Of a stretch of 35,415 nt of DNA, positions 17,454-25,589 are shown one piece after another. This DNA comes from Limosilactobacillus antri DSM 16041. GTDB lineage: Bacteria > Bacillota > Bacilli > Lactobacillales > Lactobacillaceae. Where the stretch lies: NCBI RefSeq assembly GCF_000160835.1, contig NZ_GG700733.1:1-35415 (forward strand), given 5' to 3'. Below the pieces are notes generated by a model. It was not told the DNA's origin and made no database searches. It was given only the letters and a program-made list of their open reading frames with translations. Made by a program: the position numbers and the translations under genes. Every line of letters begins with the position of its first letter. Positions within the stretch are counted from its first letter, which is position 1.

Positions 17454-19657
17454 GGCAGGGCCTCCTCCCAGAGCTGTTGCAATTCGCTCACGTTTTGGTT
17501 GATTTCTGCGTTGGCGAGCCGGGCCTGCAGCCAGTGGCTGTTGGTCACGGTGCCGACCATCGCGGCATCCCCGCCCATGGTGCTTTCAAAGTCCGCGGCA
17601 AATTCTGCCGGAACGGTCACCACCAGGCGGCCCGGGGTTTCACTGAAGAACTGGTCCGCGGTCAGGTGGCGCAGGTCGAGGTCCATCCCCAGGTCCGTCT
17701 TGAAGAGGGTTTCGCTCAGGGCAACCCCCAGGCCCCCTTCGCTCAGGTCATGGGCACTGGCGACCTTGCCGGCCTGCATTAGCTTGAGCAGACGGTGCAG
17801 GTAGTCGCGGACGGGTTCCAGGTCGAAATCGGCAAGCGTCCCGCTGATCTCCCCCTGAAGCATTTTTTGCAATTCAGAACCCGCGTAATCGTCGCCAGTC
17901 TGCCCGACCAGGTAAACCCGGTCGCCCGGCTGCTGGACAAAGGACGGGATAACGTGGTCGAGGTTCTTGACCAGGCCGACCATCCCCACCATCGGGGTCG
18001 GATGAATCGCCTGACCGTTGTTTTCGTTGTATAGGGAAACGTTCCCGGAGATGACCGGGGTGTCAAAGACCCGGCAGGCCTCCGCCATTCCCTGAACGGA
18101 CTGGTGGAGCTCCCAGAAAATTTCCGGGTCGTTCGGATCACCATAGTTAAGGCAGTCGGTAATTGCTAGTGGTTCGGCCCCGCTGGCAATGATGTTGCAG
18201 ACCGCTTCAACTAGGGCAATCTGGCCGCCAACCTTCGGGCTCAGGTAGACAAAGCGGCCGTTGCCGTCGGTGGTCATTGCCAGGCCCTTATGCGTCCCCC
18301 GCACTCGGATCACGCCGGCATCACTGCCGGGGCCGACAACGGTGTTCGTCCGCACCTGGGAATCGTACTGCTGGTAAAGGCTGCTCTTGTCGGCAACCGT
18401 ACTTTGCTGGAGCAGGGAGCGGAGGGTTGCTTCCACGTCCGTAATGTGGGGCTGCCAAGCGGGTGCCTGTTCGGCCGCAACGATCCGGGCCGGCTTCTGT
18501 TCTTCACTGGATTCTTCTAATACGTCATCGGTCAGACTGCTGACCGGAATGTCACAGACGACCTCGCCGTCATGGTGGAGGACGTACTGGTGGCCAGCGG
18601 TAATCCGGCCGATGGTGACCGCCTCGAGGTCGTAAAAGTCAAAGACCTTCTTGACGTCTTCTTCGTGGCCTTTATTGACACAGAGCAGCATCCGTTCCTG
18701 GGACTCACTGAGCATGATTTCGTAGGCCGACATCCCGGCTTCCCGCTGGGGGACCAGGTCAAGGTCCAATTCCATTCCGCTGTGCCCCTCGGAAGCCATC
18801 TCGGCACTGGAGGAAACGATCCCGGCGGCCCCCATGTCCTGGATGCCGACCAGCCAGTCGGGGTGCTTGGTAATTACTTCCAGGCAGGCCTCCAAGAGGA
18901 GTTTTTCCATGAAGGGGTCGCCGACCTGGACGGCGGAACGCTGGGTCGCGTTTTCATCGCTAAAGTCCGCCGAGGCAAAGGTTGCGCCGTGGATACCGTC
19001 CCGGCCGGTCTTGGCACCAACGTACATAACCGCGTTGCCGATTCCGGCCGCCTTCCCCTTTTGCAGGTCCTTCTGGTCCATTAGGCCGACGCTCATGGCG
19101 TTGCAGAGGACGTTGCCCTGGTAGCAGGGGTCGAAGGTCGTCTCACCCGCCACCGTGGGAATCCCCATGCAGTTGCCGTAGTCGCCAATCCCGCGGACGG
19201 TCCCGGTGACCTTCATTTTCGTCTGCGCGTCGGTCAGTTCGCCAAAGTGGAGGGAGTCCAGCGACGCTACCGGCCGGGCACCCATGCTAAAGATGTCCCG
19301 CAGGATCCCGCCAATCCCGGTTGCGGCCCCCTGGTAGGGTTCCACGGTCGTCGGGTGGTTATGACTTTCCGCCTTGAAGACAACGGCCTGGCCGTCATCA
19401 ATGTCGACCACCCCGGCCCCTTCACCAGGTCCCTGAAGTACCCGGGCGTTCTTGTTGGGGAAGAGCCGGAGGACCGGCTTGGACTTCTTGTAAGAACAGT
19501 GTTCACTCCACATTGCAGAAAAGAGGCCGGTTTCTGTGTAGTTTGGCAACCGTCCCAGGAGCTGCTGGCTGATGTAGTCGTATTCGGCTTCACTGAGGCT
19601 CCAATCTAAGTAGGGTTTCTTGGCCTTGATTTCTTCCGGCGACATTGCTTGCTTCAT
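17429..19657 (-). CDS. purL: Phosphoribosylformylglycinamidine synthase, large subunit
   Basis: Synthetase subunit converting FGAR to FGAM with ATP, using ammonia delivered by PurQ in a complex with PurS. At 742 residues it is the short Gram-positive form, not the fused 1300-residue enzyme of enterobacteria; this fits the separate purS and purQ upstream. Motifs include [33 protein letters not shown], and, in the second half, [20 protein letters not shown] 19657 has GGAGG upstream, 3 bp after the purQ stop. Confidence 0.97.
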   Translation of the reverse strand: MKQAMSPEEIKAKKPYLDWSLSEAEYDYISQQLLGRLPNYTETGLFSAMWSEHCSYKKSKPVLRLFPNKNARVLQGPGEGAGVVDIDDGQAVVFKAESHNHPTTVEPYQGAATGIGGILRDIFSMGARPVASLDSLHFGELTDAQTKMKVTGTVRGIGDYGNCMGIPTVAGETTFDPCYQGNVLCNAMSVGLMDQKDLQKGKAAGIGNAVMYVGAKTGRDGIHGATFASADFSDENATQRSAVQVGDPFMEKLLLEACLEVITKHPDWLVGIQDMGAAGIVSSSAEMASEGHSGMELDLDLVPQREAGMSAYEIMLSESQERMLLCVNKGHEEDVKKVFDFYDLEAVTIGRITAGHQYVLHHDGEVVCDIPVSSLTDDVLEESSEEQKPARIVAAEQAPAWQPHITDVEATLRSLLQQSTVADKSSLYQQYDSQVRTNTVVGPGSDAGVIRVRGTHKGLAMTTDGNGRFVYLSPKVGGQIALVEAVCNIIASGAEPLAITDCLNYGDPNDPEIFWELHQSVQGMAEACRVFDTPVISGNVSLYNENNGQAIHPTPMVGMVGLVKNLDHVIPSFVQQPGDRVYLVGQTGDDYAGSELQKMLQGEISGTLADFDLEPVRDYLHRLLKLMQAGKVASAHDLSEGGLGVALSETLFKTDLGMDLDLRHLTADQFFSETPGRLVVTVPAEFAADFESTMGGDAAMVGTVTNSHWLQARLANAEINQNVSELQQLWEEALPCQLKSKD

Positions 19658-19660
19658 CGT

Positions 19661-20341
19661 TTATTCCTCCACTTTTACACTGCCATTTGCCAATAGGGAC
19701 TTGAATAACCGTAATCCATCAGTGCTGCCGAGGATTTCCTCAACGGCCCGCTCCGGGTGGGGCATCATGCCGAGCACGTTGCCCCGTTCGTTACAAATCC
19801 CGGCAATGTTCCGCAGGCTGCCGTTCGGGTTTTCCTCGGCGTAGCGAAAGACGACCTGGTGGTGCGCCTCAAGCCGGTCCAGGGTCTCGCGATCGGCATA
19901 GTAGCTGCCGTCCGCGTGGGCAATTGGCAGAGCAATCCGCTCGTGCTCCTGGTATTGACTAGTGAAGAGGGTCCGGTTGGAAACCACCTCCAGCGGCACC
20001 GTCTTGCAGACAAACTGCTGACTATCATTCCGTTTCAGGCTGCCTGGCAAGAGCCCCGCTTCGGTTAAAATCTGGAAGCCATTGCAGGTCCCGAAAACCG
20101 GCTTTCCCGCCCGGGCCATTTCAACCACGGCCCCCATCACGGGCGCAAACCGGGCAATCGCCCCGGCTCGCAGGTAGTCACCATAGGAAAAGCCCCCGGG
20201 AAGCATCACCGCGTCGTAGCCGGCCAAACTCTCCTGCTTGTGGAAAACGTAATCGACGTCGGCACCACAGACCGTGTGCAGGGCTTCGTAAATGTCAATA
20301 TCACAGTTGGAACCTGGAAAAACGATTACCGCAATTTTCAT
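19661..20341 (-). CDS. purQ: Phosphoribosylformylglycinamidine synthase, glutaminase subunit
   Basis: Class I glutamine amidotransferase that feeds ammonia to PurL. It has 226 residues. The nucleophile Cys is in [19 protein letters not shown] and the His/Glu pair in [11 protein letters not shown]. The N-terminus [14 protein letters not shown] is typical. ATG 20341 has GGAGG upstream and overlaps the purS stop by 4 bp. Confidence 0.97.
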   Translation of the reverse strand: MKIAVIVFPGSNCDIDIYEALHTVCGADVDYVFHKQESLAGYDAVMLPGGFSYGDYLRAGAIARFAPVMGAVVEMARAGKPVFGTCNGFQILTEAGLLPGSLKRNDSQQFVCKTVPLEVVSNRTLFTSQYQEHERIALPIAHADGSYYADRETLDRLEAHHQVVFRYAEENPNGSLRNIAGICNERGNVLGMMPHPERAVEEILGSTDGLRLFKSLLANGSVKVEE

Positions 20342-20589
20342 TGGTGCTCCTCCATTACTTGGTAGGTGTAGGTTTCCATGTTGAAGTTGACCAGGAGCTG
20401 GTCGGCGATCTCCTTCACGGTTGCGTCAACCTGGTCGCCAGTCCCTTCAACCGTAACATCGAAGAATTTGCCGACTTGAACATCCTTGACCTCGTCGTGG
20501 CCCAAGTTGTGAATGGTCTTCTTAATCGTATCGCCCTGGGGGTCGAATACGGACGGCTTGTAGGTAACGAAAATCCGAACTTTAGTCAT
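20338..20589 (-). CDS. purS: Phosphoribosylformylglycinamidine synthase, PurS subunit
   Basis: Small 83-residue subunit that bridges PurL and PurQ. Its features are [19 protein letters not shown] and a [17 protein letters not shown] stretch, the family's conserved core. The start shares its A with the purC TAA (TAATG) and has GGAGG upstream, so translation is coupled to purC. Confidence 0.96.
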   Translation of the reverse strand: MTKVRIFVTYKPSVFDPQGDTIKKTIHNLGHDEVKDVQVGKFFDVTVEGTGDQVDATVKEIADQLLVNFNMETYTYQVMEEHQ

Positions 20590-21308
20590 TAGTTTTCCTC
20601 CGCAATTGCTTGTTGTAACCGGGCCAGCACTTCATCATAGGTGGTTGTCAAGTCGGCGAGGTCCCGCCGGTAAACGTCCTTGTCCAGGTGGTCATTCGTC
20701 TTGAGGTCCCAGAGCCGGCAATTGTCCGGTGAAAACTCATCCGCCAGAATGATCTGGCCGTCACTGAGCTGGCCGAATTCCAGTTTGAAGTCCACCAACC
20801 GCATTCCCGCCTGGGCAAAAAGGTGGGTCAGCAGGGTGTTGACTTCCCGGCAGACACCCCACATTTGTTCAAGCTCCTGGTGAGTCGCAATTCCCAGCGC
20901 AATCGTTGCCGATTCGTTGATGAAGGGGTCGTCCAGCTGGTCGCTCTTGTAGAAGGTTTCTTCTACCGGTTCGGTTAAAGAGTCCCCCTCATTTAAGCCG
21001 TAGCGGCTGGCGAAGTGACCGGCAATCACGTTCCGGGTCACGAATTCCAGCGGTACCATCTGGCACTTCTTAACCAGCTCTTCCTTGTCGGACAGCTTCT
21101 TGATGAAGTGGGTCTGAATCCCGTGACGGACTAAGTATTGGAAAACCAGGGTGGAGATGGCGTTTGCGGCCTTCCCCTTGCCGGCAAAGTGGTCCTTTTC
21201 CTTGCCGTTGAGCGCCGTTGCCTGGTCCATGTAAACCACCCGGAGCACCTCCGGGTCGTCGGTCTGCCACATTTGCTTTGCCTTACCGGTATACAATAAT
21301 TTTTCCAT
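20589..21308 (-). CDS. purC: Phosphoribosylaminoimidazole-succinocarboxamide synthase
   Basis: Joins aspartate to CAIR using ATP to form SAICAR. It has 239 residues. Motifs are LLYTGKAKQMW, the MVPLEFVTRNVIAGHFASRY stretch, LVDFKLEFG and ILADEFSPDNCRLWD. I start at ATG 21308 (MEKLLYTGK), with AAAGGAG 11 nt upstream; the frame extends 18 codons further but runs into the promoter leader. It is the first gene of the main purine operon, behind a strong promoter flanked by PurBox-like motifs. Confidence 0.97.
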   Translation of the reverse strand: MEKLLYTGKAKQMWQTDDPEVLRVVYMDQATALNGKEKDHFAGKGKAANAISTLVFQYLVRHGIQTHFIKKLSDKEELVKKCQMVPLEFVTRNVIAGHFASRYGLNEGDSLTEPVEETFYKSDQLDDPFINESATIALGIATHQELEQMWGVCREVNTLLTHLFAQAGMRLVDFKLEFGQLSDGQIILADEFSPDNCRLWDLKTNDHLDKDVYRRDLADLTTTYDEVLARLQQAIAEEN

Positions 21309-21331
21309 CTTAGTCGCGGCTCCTTTACTGT

Positions 21332-21376
21332 AATCACGAACAATATTTAATATAACGATCAAATTAATTCGTTATT
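21332..21376. promoter_or_regulatory. Possible second PurBox pair in the purC leader
   Basis: Plus-strand AATCACGAACAAT (21332-21344) and, inverted 19 bp away, the minus-strand AATAACGAATTAA (21364-21376). Against the Bacillus PurBox consensus AWWWCCGAACWWT the first matches 11 of 13; the second is weak. They lie downstream of the purC start of transcription. Confidence 0.4.
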
Positions 21377-21386
21377 TCCTGCTATC

Positions 21387-21415
21387 AATATACTATCGTA
21401 CCGGGATGGTGTCAA
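21387..21415 (-). promoter_or_regulatory. purC operon promoter
   Basis: Consensus -35 TTGACA (21410-21415) and -10 TATATT (21387-21392) with 17 bp between, minus strand. The leader to the purC ATG is about 70 nt, too short for a purine riboswitch. Confidence 0.85.
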
Positions 21416-21419
21416 CGGA

Positions 21420-21463
21420 TTTTGTGAACTTTAATCTTTTATTTCAAAATATTGTTCGTAATT
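21420..21463. promoter_or_regulatory. PurBox pair (PurR operator) of the purC operon
   Basis: On the minus strand AATTACGAACAAT (21451-21463) matches the PurBox consensus AWWWCCGAACWWT at 12 of 13 positions. An inverted weaker box, TTTTGTGAACTTT on the plus strand (21420-21432), lies 18 bp away, just upstream of the -35. A strong box and a weak inverted box 16-18 bp apart is the arrangement described for B. subtilis PurR. The regulator gene is not in this window. Confidence 0.65.
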
Positions 21464-21478
21464 GCTCCTAAACAAAGA

Positions 21479-21504
21479 GTGCCGGCCAAATAAATGGCCA
21501 GCAC
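21479..21504. repeat. GC-rich hairpin between purC and the acetyltransferase gene
   Basis: GTGCCGGCCA (21479-21488) pairs with TGGCCAGCAC (21495-21504) apart from one C-A mismatch, with a 6-nt loop. No T-run follows on the plus strand. On the minus strand TCTTTGTTT follows. No transcript is known to end here, so its role is open. Confidence 0.45.
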
Positions 21505-21546
21505 CCGTAAGAGAGTTTACAATTGATAGTAAAGGGGACATTGAGA

Positions 21547-22065
21547 ATGGAGAAAGCAATCATGAGTATTCGCCGGGCGCACGCCAGCGACTGGGAAACA
21601 ATCATCAATATCTTTAACGAGGCCGTCGCGGCGGGAATTGCCACCGACGAAAGTTCGCCCATCACCGTTGCAGACCGGGCGGAGTGGTTTGCCCAGTTTG
21701 ACGACTGGCACCCGCTCTGGGTAATTACCGTTGACGGGGTTGTCCGCGGCTGGTGCGCACTGGAATATTTCTACCCGAACCCCGCCTATGCGGACACCGC
21801 AGAAATTGCCATTTATATCCAGCAACAGGCCCACCGGCAGGGGCTCGGCCGCCGGCTTCTCGCATTTGTCGACCAGCAAATCAAGGACCGTCTGCACTTC
21901 AGGACGGTTGTCGCCTACATCTACGAACGCAACCGGCCCAGCCAAGCGCTCTTTAAGCAGAACGGCTTTAGCTACTGGGGCCGCCTCCCCGCCATCGCCA
22001 AGGTTGCCGGTGAATACCGGGAACTCAAGATTTACGGCAAGAACTACCCTAGCGGTCGCGCTTAA
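21547..22065 (+). CDS. GNAT family N-acetyltransferase
   Basis: About 172 residues, probably a phosphinothricin/amino-acid acetyltransferase-type GNAT (acetyl-CoA dependent). It starts with a SIRRAHASDWETIINIFNEA segment. The acetyl-CoA binding region is AEIAIYIQQQAHRQGLGRRL, with the Q/R-x-x-G-x-G motif as RQGLGR. A YIYERNRPSQALFKQNGF stretch forms the family's C-terminal fold. ATG 21547 has AAAGGGG 9 nt upstream; ATG 21562 (MSIRRAH), with GGAG 9 nt upstream, is equally possible. It faces away from purC, and its end overlaps a small minus-strand gene by 17 bp. The substrate cannot be inferred. Confidence 0.85.
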   Translation: MEKAIMSIRRAHASDWETIINIFNEAVAAGIATDESSPITVADRAEWFAQFDDWHPLWVITVDGVVRGWCALEYFYPNPAYADTAEIAIYIQQQAHRQGLGRRLLAFVDQQIKDRLHFRTVVAYIYERNRPSQALFKQNGFSYWGRLPAIAKVAGEYRELKIYGKNYPSGRA

Positions 22066-22228
22066 TGACGGCCGCGATTAGAAAGCAGAGCCCAAACAGT
22101 TGGCAGCCGTAGTTGAGCAGCTTGCCAACCGGGTCTTGACTAATGGCCAGGTTTACTAGCGGCGCCAAAACCAGGGCCAGGCCGAAGTAGAAGCTGCTGG
22201 TCTTATAAAAGTAACGGTTAAATTTCAT
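22049..22228 (-). CDS. 59-residue two-helix membrane protein (FNRxFYK family)
   Basis: A small minus-strand gene that is easily missed. It encodes 59 residues: MKFNRYFYKTSSFYFGLALV, then a helix, and a second hydrophobic stretch (GCQLFGLCFLIAAVIKRDR) ending in a charged tail. ATG 22228 has GGGGAG 7 nt upstream. The start motif F-N-R-x-F-Y-K-x-x-x-F-Y-F-G-L recurs twice in the 128-residue protein at 34904-35290 of this window, which supports real coding. The C-terminal AxxIKR ending is shared as well. It lies after the purB terminator, so it needs readthrough or its own promoter, which I did not find. Its last 17 bp overlap the convergent acetyltransferase gene. Function unknown. Confidence 0.75.
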   Translation of the reverse strand: MKFNRYFYKTSSFYFGLALVLAPLVNLAISQDPVGKLLNYGCQLFGLCFLIAAVIKRDR

Positions 22229-22265
22229 CTGACTACTCCCCAGGTTGAGTTTACTTCTACCATAA

Positions 22266-22305
22266 CAAAAAGCGGTCCCGGATAAAATATCCAGGGCCGC
22301 TTTTT
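22266..22305. terminator. Bidirectional terminator after purB
   Basis: A long stem (AGCGGTCCCGGATA with the complementary TATCCAGGGCCGCT, 22271-22301) is flanked by five As on one side and five Ts on the other. It can stop the purEKB transcript on the minus strand and readthrough on the plus strand. Confidence 0.85.
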
Positions 22306-22310
22306 ACCGA

Positions 22311-23606
22311 TTAGTCCAACCCAATTCGCTTGTAAATATCGTCGACGTGGCGGAGGTGCCAGTGGTAGTCAAAGGCGTCGTCCAGGTCTTCCTTGGTCAA
22401 TTGCTTTTGGATCGTCGGATCGGCTTCCAACAGCGGCCGGAAGGCAACCTGTTCGGCCCAGCACTTGGCGGTGTACGGCTGAATCAAGTCGTAGGCGGCT
22501 TCCCGGCTCATCCCGCTGTTGACCAGCTTGAGCAGGACCCGGCCGGAATAGATCAGGCCGAGGGTCTTGTCCATGTTCTTCTTCATCGTTTCGGGGAAGA
22601 CGTCGAGGTTCTTAAGGATCCGGCCAAAGCGCCGCAGCATATAGTCCAGCAGGGACGTCGAGTCCGGCAGGATCATCCGTTCAGCGCTGGAATGGGAAAT
22701 GTCCCGTTCGTGCCAGAGAGCCACGTCCTCGTAAGCCGTGACCACGTGACCCCGCAGGACCCGCGCACAGCCGCAGATGTTTTCCGAGCCAATCGGGTTG
22801 CGCTTGTGGGGCATCGCCGAAGACCCCTTCTGGCCCTTGGCGAAGTGCTCTTCAACCTCGTGGATTTCCGTCCGCTGGAGGGAGCGAATTTCGGTCGCCA
22901 TTTCCTCCAGGCTGGTCCCAACCAGGGCAATCGTCGCGATGTACTCGGCGTGCAGGTCCCGCGGCAGGACCTGGGTAGAAATTTCTTGCGGGCGCAGGCC
23001 AAGCCGCTTGCAGACGTATTCTTCGACAAAGGGGTCGATTTCGGCGAAGGTGCCGACCGCCCCGGAAATCTTGCCGGCTTCAACACCGCGGGCCGCGTGC
23101 TCAAACCGTTCCTTGTTGCGTTTCATCTCGGAATACCAGCGGGCCGCCTTGAGGCCAAAGGTGGTTGGCTCGGCGTGAATCCCGTGGGTCCGGCCCATGC
23201 AGACGGTGTACTTGTACTTCTCCGCCAGTTCCTTCAGCACCGCCATAAAGTCATCGATGTCCTGCCGTAAAATATCGTTGGCCTTCTTCAGCCGCAGTCC
23301 CTGGGCAGTGTCAACCACGTCGGTACTGGTCATTCCGTAGTGGACCCACTTCTTTTCGGGGCCGAGGGACTTGGACACGTCACGGGTAAAGGCGATGACG
23401 TCGTGGTGGGTAACGGCCTCAATTTCGGCAATGCCGTCAACGGTGAACTTAGCGTTCTGCTTAATCTTTTCCACGTCTTCCGCCGGAATGTGGCCGAGCT
23501 TGCTCCAGGCTTCATCAGCCGCAATTTCGACTTCCAGCCAGCACTGGTACTGGGTTTCCAGACTCCAGATCTTTGCCATTTCCGGACTTGTATAACGATC
23601 AATCAT
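22311..23606 (-). CDS. purB: Adenylosuccinate lyase
   Basis: Splits SAICAR to AICAR and fumarate, and adenylosuccinate to AMP and fumarate. It has 431 residues, normal length. The fumarase/aspartase superfamily loop is [17 protein letters not shown]. Other conserved parts are [15 protein letters not shown] and [18 protein letters not shown]. The start [15 protein letters not shown] is typical; ATG 23606 has GAGAGGA about 10 nt upstream. It lies 72 bp after purK, probably as the last gene of purEKB, and ends in a strong hairpin. Confidence 0.97.
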   Translation of the reverse strand: MIDRYTSPEMAKIWSLETQYQCWLEVEIAADEAWSKLGHIPAEDVEKIKQNAKFTVDGIAEIEAVTHHDVIAFTRDVSKSLGPEKKWVHYGMTSTDVVDTAQGLRLKKANDILRQDIDDFMAVLKELAEKYKYTVCMGRTHGIHAEPTTFGLKAARWYSEMKRNKERFEHAARGVEAGKISGAVGTFAEIDPFVEEYVCKRLGLRPQEISTQVLPRDLHAEYIATIALVGTSLEEMATEIRSLQRTEIHEVEEHFAKGQKGSSAMPHKRNPIGSENICGCARVLRGHVVTAYEDVALWHERDISHSSAERMILPDSTSLLDYMLRRFGRILKNLDVFPETMKKNMDKTLGLIYSGRVLLKLVNSGMSREAAYDLIQPYTAKCWAEQVAFRPLLEADPTIQKQLTKEDLDDAFDYHWHLRHVDDIYKRIGLD

Positions 23607-23678
23607 CAGTTTAAAATCCTCTCTATCTTATTCTCCAGTTATTATCGCACAGGCACCGCCACGGCGTAAAGCCGAACC

Positions 23679-24794
23679 TTATTCTGACCAAATCCCGGTA
23701 TTGTCAATTTCTGTTAGCGTTTGCTCCACATCATCCGTTAGGATCGTCACGTGCCCCATCTTGCGGTTGTGGCGAACTTCCGCCTTCCCGTAGTCGTGGA
23801 AGTGCCAGTTCGGCTGCTTGGCGATTTGCTCCCGAACCCCGGCAACGTGCTGGCCGAGAACGTTGACCATCACCGCCGGTTTGAGCAGGTCAATCTTGGG
23901 CAGCGGCCAGTTGCAGACGGCCCGGTTGTGAATCGCGAACTGGGAGAAGTTGCAGGCCTCGATGGAATAGTGGCCGGAGTTATGGGGCCGCGGGGCTAGT
24001 TCGTTGATGTAGATCTCGCCATCGCGGCCGACAAACATCTCCACGCCGAGGATCCCGCGGAGGTCAATGGCGTGGGCAATTTGGACCGCCATCTGCTGGG
24101 CCTTTTTTTGCAGTTCCGGCGAAATTCGGGCCGGGATAATACTGATGTGGAGGATTTCGTCGTGGTGAATGTTTTCGGCAACCGGGAAGACGGTGACTTC
24201 GCCATTTTCGTTCCGCCCCACCATCACTGAACATTCAAGTTCAAATGGCACCCAGCCTTCCAAAATCGCGTCCCGGGTTGACAGGATACCGGTACACTTG
24301 GCAAGGTCGGCATCGCTATGGAGGACCTCCTGACCATGGCCGTCATAGCCACCCTCACAAGTTTTGAGGACACAGGGGTAGCCGAGTTCTGCCACGGCCC
24401 GCTTCAAGTCCGCCGCGTCCTTGACCGCCCGAAACGGTGCCGTCTGGAGACCCGCATCCCGGAGAAAGGTCTTTTCCCGAATCCGGTTTTTGGTCGTATA
24501 GAGCAGGTGGGTACCCTGGGGAACGTAGACCTGGTCAGCCACATCCTTGAGGGCGTTCAAGTCGACGTTTTCAAATTCGTAGGTTAGGACGTCCGACCGG
24601 CGGGCCAGTTCCTCGATTGCGGCCACGTCCGCGTATTCGGCCACGATCTGGTCATCAGCGACCTGGCCGGCCGGACACGCCGGCGTCGGGTCTAAGACAA
24701 GCACCTTCATCCCCGTCTGCTTAGCGTCTAGCGCCATCATCTGGCCGAGCTGGCCCCCGCCGATGATCCCAATGGTTTGGCCCGGTTGAATCAT
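23679..24794 (-). CDS. purK: 5-(carboxyamino)imidazole ribonucleotide synthase
   Basis: ATP-grasp enzyme that attaches bicarbonate to AIR to give N5-CAIR, the substrate of PurE. It has 371 residues. The dinucleotide-type start is TIGIIGGGQLGQMMALDAK. ATP-grasp parts include PCVLKTCEGGYDGHGQ and EIYINELAPRPHNSGHY. I start at ATG 24794 (MIQPGQ), 1 bp after the purE stop; its ribosome site is poor (GGGG about 16 nt upstream), so it is probably translated by coupling to purE. The longer upstream frame runs across purE and is not coding. Confidence 0.95.
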   Translation of the reverse strand: MIQPGQTIGIIGGGQLGQMMALDAKQTGMKVLVLDPTPACPAGQVADDQIVAEYADVAAIEELARRSDVLTYEFENVDLNALKDVADQVYVPQGTHLLYTTKNRIREKTFLRDAGLQTAPFRAVKDAADLKRAVAELGYPCVLKTCEGGYDGHGQEVLHSDADLAKCTGILSTRDAILEGWVPFELECSVMVGRNENGEVTVFPVAENIHHDEILHISIIPARISPELQKKAQQMAVQIAHAIDLRGILGVEMFVGRDGEIYINELAPRPHNSGHYSIEACNFSQFAIHNRAVCNWPLPKIDLLKPAVMVNVLGQHVAGVREQIAKQPNWHFHDYGKAEVRHNRKMGHVTILTDDVEQTLTEIDNTGIWSE

Positions 24795-24795
24795 T

Positions 24796-25281
24796 TTAGT
24801 CAAGGTGCGCCCCGCTTTCTGCCGCCTGATCGTGCATTTGCTTACGGTAGTCAACGATCTGCTGCTGGATTGCTGCGTCAGTGATGCCCAGGATTTGTAA
24901 GGCAAGCAAGGCCGCGTTCTTAGCACCGGCCACCCCAATTGCGGTGGTGGCGACGGGAATCCCGGCGGGCATCTGAACAATTGACAGGAGGGAGTCCATC
25001 CCACCGAGGGCCTTGGTTTGTCCCGGAATACCGATCACGGGCAGCGGGGTGTTGGCCGCAATCATCCCCGGCAAGTGGGCCGCCCCGCCGGCACAGGCGA
25101 TGATGACCTTGGTTCCGTCGGCAACCGCTCCCTGAGCAAAGGCGAACATTTCCTTTGGCATCCGGTGGGCGGAAATCACCCGTTTATCGTAGTCGACGCC
25201 AAACTGATCCAGGATCTGGCAAGTCTCCTTAACCGTTGGCCAGTCTGACTTACTACCCATTACAACACTAATTGCACTCAT
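24796..25281 (-). CDS. purE: N5-CAIR mutase
   Basis: Class I PurE moves the carboxyl group of N5-CAIR to give CAIR. It has 161 residues. The substrate loop is SVVMGSKSDWPT; the catalytic region has RVISAHRMPKEM, with IIACAGGAAHLPGMIA further on. ATG 25281 has AAGGAGG 7 nt upstream. It is the first gene of purEKB, behind a PurBox-controlled promoter. Confidence 0.97.
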   Translation of the reverse strand: MSAISVVMGSKSDWPTVKETCQILDQFGVDYDKRVISAHRMPKEMFAFAQGAVADGTKVIIACAGGAAHLPGMIAANTPLPVIGIPGQTKALGGMDSLLSIVQMPAGIPVATTAIGVAGAKNAALLALQILGITDAAIQQQIVDYRKQMHDQAAESGAHLD

Positions 25282-25308
25282 TGTCCTACCTCCTTAAAAC
25301 TGCTTTAA

Positions 25309-25336
25309 GGATAACAGATCAGGAAGCCGGCTTCAA
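25309..25336 (-). promoter_or_regulatory. purE operon promoter
   Basis: -35 TTGAAG (25331-25336) and -10 TTATCC (25309-25314), 16 bp apart, minus strand. Both boxes are imperfect, but they lie directly downstream of a PurBox pair, matching the layout at purC. Confidence 0.55.
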
Positions 25337-25339
25337 TAA

Positions 25340-25383
25340 TTTTACGAACAAAAATCTATATTTAAATTATATAGTTCGGTAAA
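25340..25383. promoter_or_regulatory. PurBox pair (PurR operator) of purEKB
   Basis: On the minus strand TTTACCGAACTAT (25371-25383) matches AWWWCCGAACWWT at 12 of 13 positions. The inverted partner TTTTACGAACAAA (25340-25352, plus) matches 10 of 13. They are 18 bp apart and end 4 bp before the -35, the same order and spacing as at purC. Confidence 0.7.
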
Positions 25384-25400
25384 CTACCAAAGGATAATTT

Positions 25401-25445
25401 GAAACGCCGTACCGACCAGCAAGTGCTAGCACAGTACGGCGTTTC
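25401..25445. repeat. 12-bp perfect inverted repeat
   Basis: GAAACGCCGTAC (25401-25412) pairs perfectly with GTACGGCGTTTC (25434-25445) across a 21-nt loop. Neither side has a clear T-run. It separates the purE operator from the next gene and may insulate transcription. Confidence 0.5.
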
Positions 25446-25495
25446 TGCAATCATTTAATTCTCCCCACCAAGACCATCACCGGCCAGATCCCCCG

Positions 25496-25524
25496 TTGAC
25501 TGCCAGCCAGGCCCCGACTAAAAT
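25496..25524 (+). promoter_or_regulatory. Promoter of the transpeptidase-like gene
   Basis: -35 TTGACT (25496-25501) and -10 TAAAAT (25519-25524) with 17 bp between, 65 bp before the start at 25590. Confidence 0.65.
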
Positions 25525-25589
25525 GATTAAGAAGTACGACAAGCCTGCTTGCCGCCGCAAATTCTTGGGAAGTTAAAGGGTCATTGGGA

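Noticed and set aside
21309..21380. Purine riboswitch before purC
   Set aside because: The leader is only about 70 nt and has no aptamer-like stems or terminator; PurBox motifs explain control better.
22347..23270. A 307-codon plus-strand frame opposite purB
   Set aside because: It is antisense to a clear, full-length purB. Long antisense frames are expected in GC-rich codons.
24795..25004. 70-codon N-terminal extension of purK
   Set aside because: It overlaps purE in another frame and reads as low-complexity Pro/Ser; the normal PurK start is MIQPGQTIGIIGGG.
25401..25445. Intrinsic terminator in front of the transpeptidase-like gene
   Set aside because: The stem is strong but no T-run follows on either strand and the loop is long; listed only as an inverted repeat.
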